In this document: positions 63,191 through 64,000 of the stretch, piece after piece
How positions within the stretch are numbered: the first letter of the stretch is position 1
Layout: the number at the start of each line of letters is the position of its first letter
DNA from: Candidimonas nitroreducens
GTDB taxonomy: Bacteria; Pseudomonadota; Gammaproteobacteria; Burkholderiales; Burkholderiaceae_B
Length of the DNA: 64,000 nucleotides
NCBI RefSeq assembly: GCF_002209565.1
Contig: NZ_NJIH01000011.1
Span: forward strand, 1 to 64,000
Reading direction: 5' to 3'
The notes under the pieces: model-generated
The model's input: the letters and a program-made list of their open reading frames with translations, nothing else
What the model was told of the DNA's origin: nothing
The model's database searches: none
Made by a program: the position numbers and the translations under genes

Positions 63191-63209
63191 TGCCCGGGCT
63201 GCCCGGGCA
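63191..63209. other. GC hairpin in the thiO leader
   Basis: TGCCCGGG-CTG-CCCGGGCA, a perfect 8-bp stem 26 bases before the thiO start, which could affect translation. No TPP riboswitch consensus surrounds it. Confidence 0.5.
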
Positions 63210-63350
63210 GCGCGGGGAAGTTGCGGCATATAAAGATAACGGTACGCTATGAGGCTTTTTGTAAAATTCAGGCGCCGCGCACCGATACGCCTGCTTATTT
63301 AGTAACTCGAAAAACCGATACAGTCTGTTCCTGAGGTAGAGATGTAAATT

Positions 63351-64000
63351 ATGGACTTCGCCCCTGCGTCCATTGTCGACGAGAGCAAGATCGATGGTAA
63401 CACTCCTACCATGCGCTTGTTCGCGCTGCTGGAGGTGATCGCGTGCAAAGACCAGTTTTTTTCCCTGCAGAGCCTGGTCGATGAGCTCGGCCTGCCCAAG
63501 CCGACCCTGCATCGCATGCTGCAGCAGCTCGAGGGCGCGGGCATGATCCAGCGCGACGGCGATGGGCGCCAATACAGTACTGGCTTGCGGCTGCGGCGCA
63601 TGGCCGAGAACCTGTTGCTGAACAACACCGTGCATGGCGCCCGTCACGGGGTGCTGAGCCAACTGGTCGAGGAAGTGGGCGAAAGCTGCAACATCACGGC
63701 CTGCACAGGCAGCGAAGTGCTGTACCTGGATCGGGTCGAGACGGCAGCGCCGCTGCGCTTCCACCTGCGCCCCGGCGCATGCATACCGCTGCATTGTTCG
63801 GCCAGCGGCAAACTGTTCTTGACGCAGATGACGCCCTTGCAGCGCCGCCGCCTGCTGACGCTTGCGCCTTTGACCAGGTATACCGACAAGACGCTGACGG
63901 CCTACGAGGCGCTCGACCGCGAAATAGAGCGTGTGCGCCGCGACGGCTATGCCACGGACAATGAAGAGTTTCTGTTGGGTCTGCGCTGCATCGCCGTGCT
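63351..64000 (+). CDS. IclR-family transcriptional regulator, C-terminus cut by window edge
   Basis: The frame opens with ATG at 63351 and runs off the right edge after 216 residues. It has an N-terminal winged helix (MRLFALLEVIACKDQFFSLQSLVDELGLPKPTLHRMLQQLEGAGMIQRDGDGRQYSTGLRL) and the start of the IclR effector domain (VGESCNITACTGSEVLYLDRVETAAPLRFHLRPGACIPLHCSASGKLFL). Its targets are probably to the right of the window. It is divergent from thiO. Confidence 0.9.
   Translation, partial: MDFAPASIVDESKIDGNTPTMRLFALLEVIACKDQFFSLQSLVDELGLPKPTLHRMLQQLEGAGMIQRDGDGRQYSTGLRLRRMAENLLLNNTVHGARHGVLSQLVEEVGESCNITACTGSEVLYLDRVETAAPLRFHLRPGACIPLHCSASGKLFLTQMTPLQRRRLLTLAPLTRYTDKTLTAYEALDREIERVRRDGYATDNEEFLLGLRCIAV

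Noticed and set aside
63165-63350. TPP riboswitch before thiO
   Set aside because: The CTGAGA and ACC-type consensus blocks were not found on the minus strand; only a short GC hairpin is present.
61841-63794. Larger 561-codon version of thiO
   Set aside because: The extra 210 codons run into the divergent IclR gene; the flavin-binding N-terminus starts at 63164.

Overview
The window is a 64 kb piece of a high-GC chromosome that reads as Betaproteobacteria, order Burkholderiales, most likely an Alcaligenaceae relative of Bordetella, Achromobacter or Pusillimonas. The basis is gene order (mdh / GntR regulator / sdhCDABE-gltA / odhAB-lpd; phaC-phaB-phaR; rimP-nusA-infB-rbfA-truB-typA), protein sequence style and strong GC3 bias. 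No phage, plasmid, insertion sequence or CRISPR array is visible. Coding is dense and almost all long antisense ORFs are GC-driven shadows of real genes.

Layout. 1-16.9 kb is a central-carbon block: prpC (cut by the left edge) and mdh on the minus strand, a GntR regulator, sdhCDABE-gltA on the plus strand, a convergent maeB (malic enzyme fused to a phosphotransacetylase-like domain), then odhA-odhB-lpdA for the 2-oxoglutarate dehydrogenase complex. 17-28.2 kb holds zapE, trpS, a ferric-iron ABC importer (fbpABC) behind a good Fur box, tex on the minus strand, and a DinG/YoaA-type helicase. 28.8-37.6 kb holds bamD and rluD (divergent), pgeF, the polyhydroxybutyrate genes phaC-phaB-phaR, a DUF482/GNAT-like protein and a COG0523 (CobW-like) GTPase. 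38.6-50.1 kb holds initiator tRNA-fMet, scpB, rluB and the rimP-nusA-infB-rbfA-truB-typA translation/transcription operon, preceded by a leader that ends in a textbook intrinsic terminator.

50.6-60.9 kb is the accessory part. An uncharacterised 440-residue protein (possibly carrying a catalytically dead PD-(D/E)XK-like domain) is divergent from a GntR/HutC regulator. The regulator heads a tight operon: a LivK-type binding protein, two ferritin-like diiron proteins (one with all six ligands, the next with two ligands replaced), LivH, LivM, LivG, LivF, an HGGYW alpha/beta hydrolase of the arylformamidase type, and a RidA-family protein. The inferred role is uptake and oxidative/hydrolytic breakdown of an unknown nitrogen-containing compound. 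It is the best candidate here for an undescribed system. The window closes with thiO-thiS-thiG on the minus strand and the start of an IclR regulator.

A second theme is repeat structure. Several convergent gene junctions carry large inverted repeats (28.4-28.7, 35.0-35.1 and 50.3-50.5 kb). There are 91-bp tandem repeats running out of the helicase gene, and 14- to 18-bp tandem duplications both between genes and inside them (scpB tail, the RidA-like gene, the 3' end of bamD). All assignments are by eye; no similarity search, structure prediction or RNA-family search was run.
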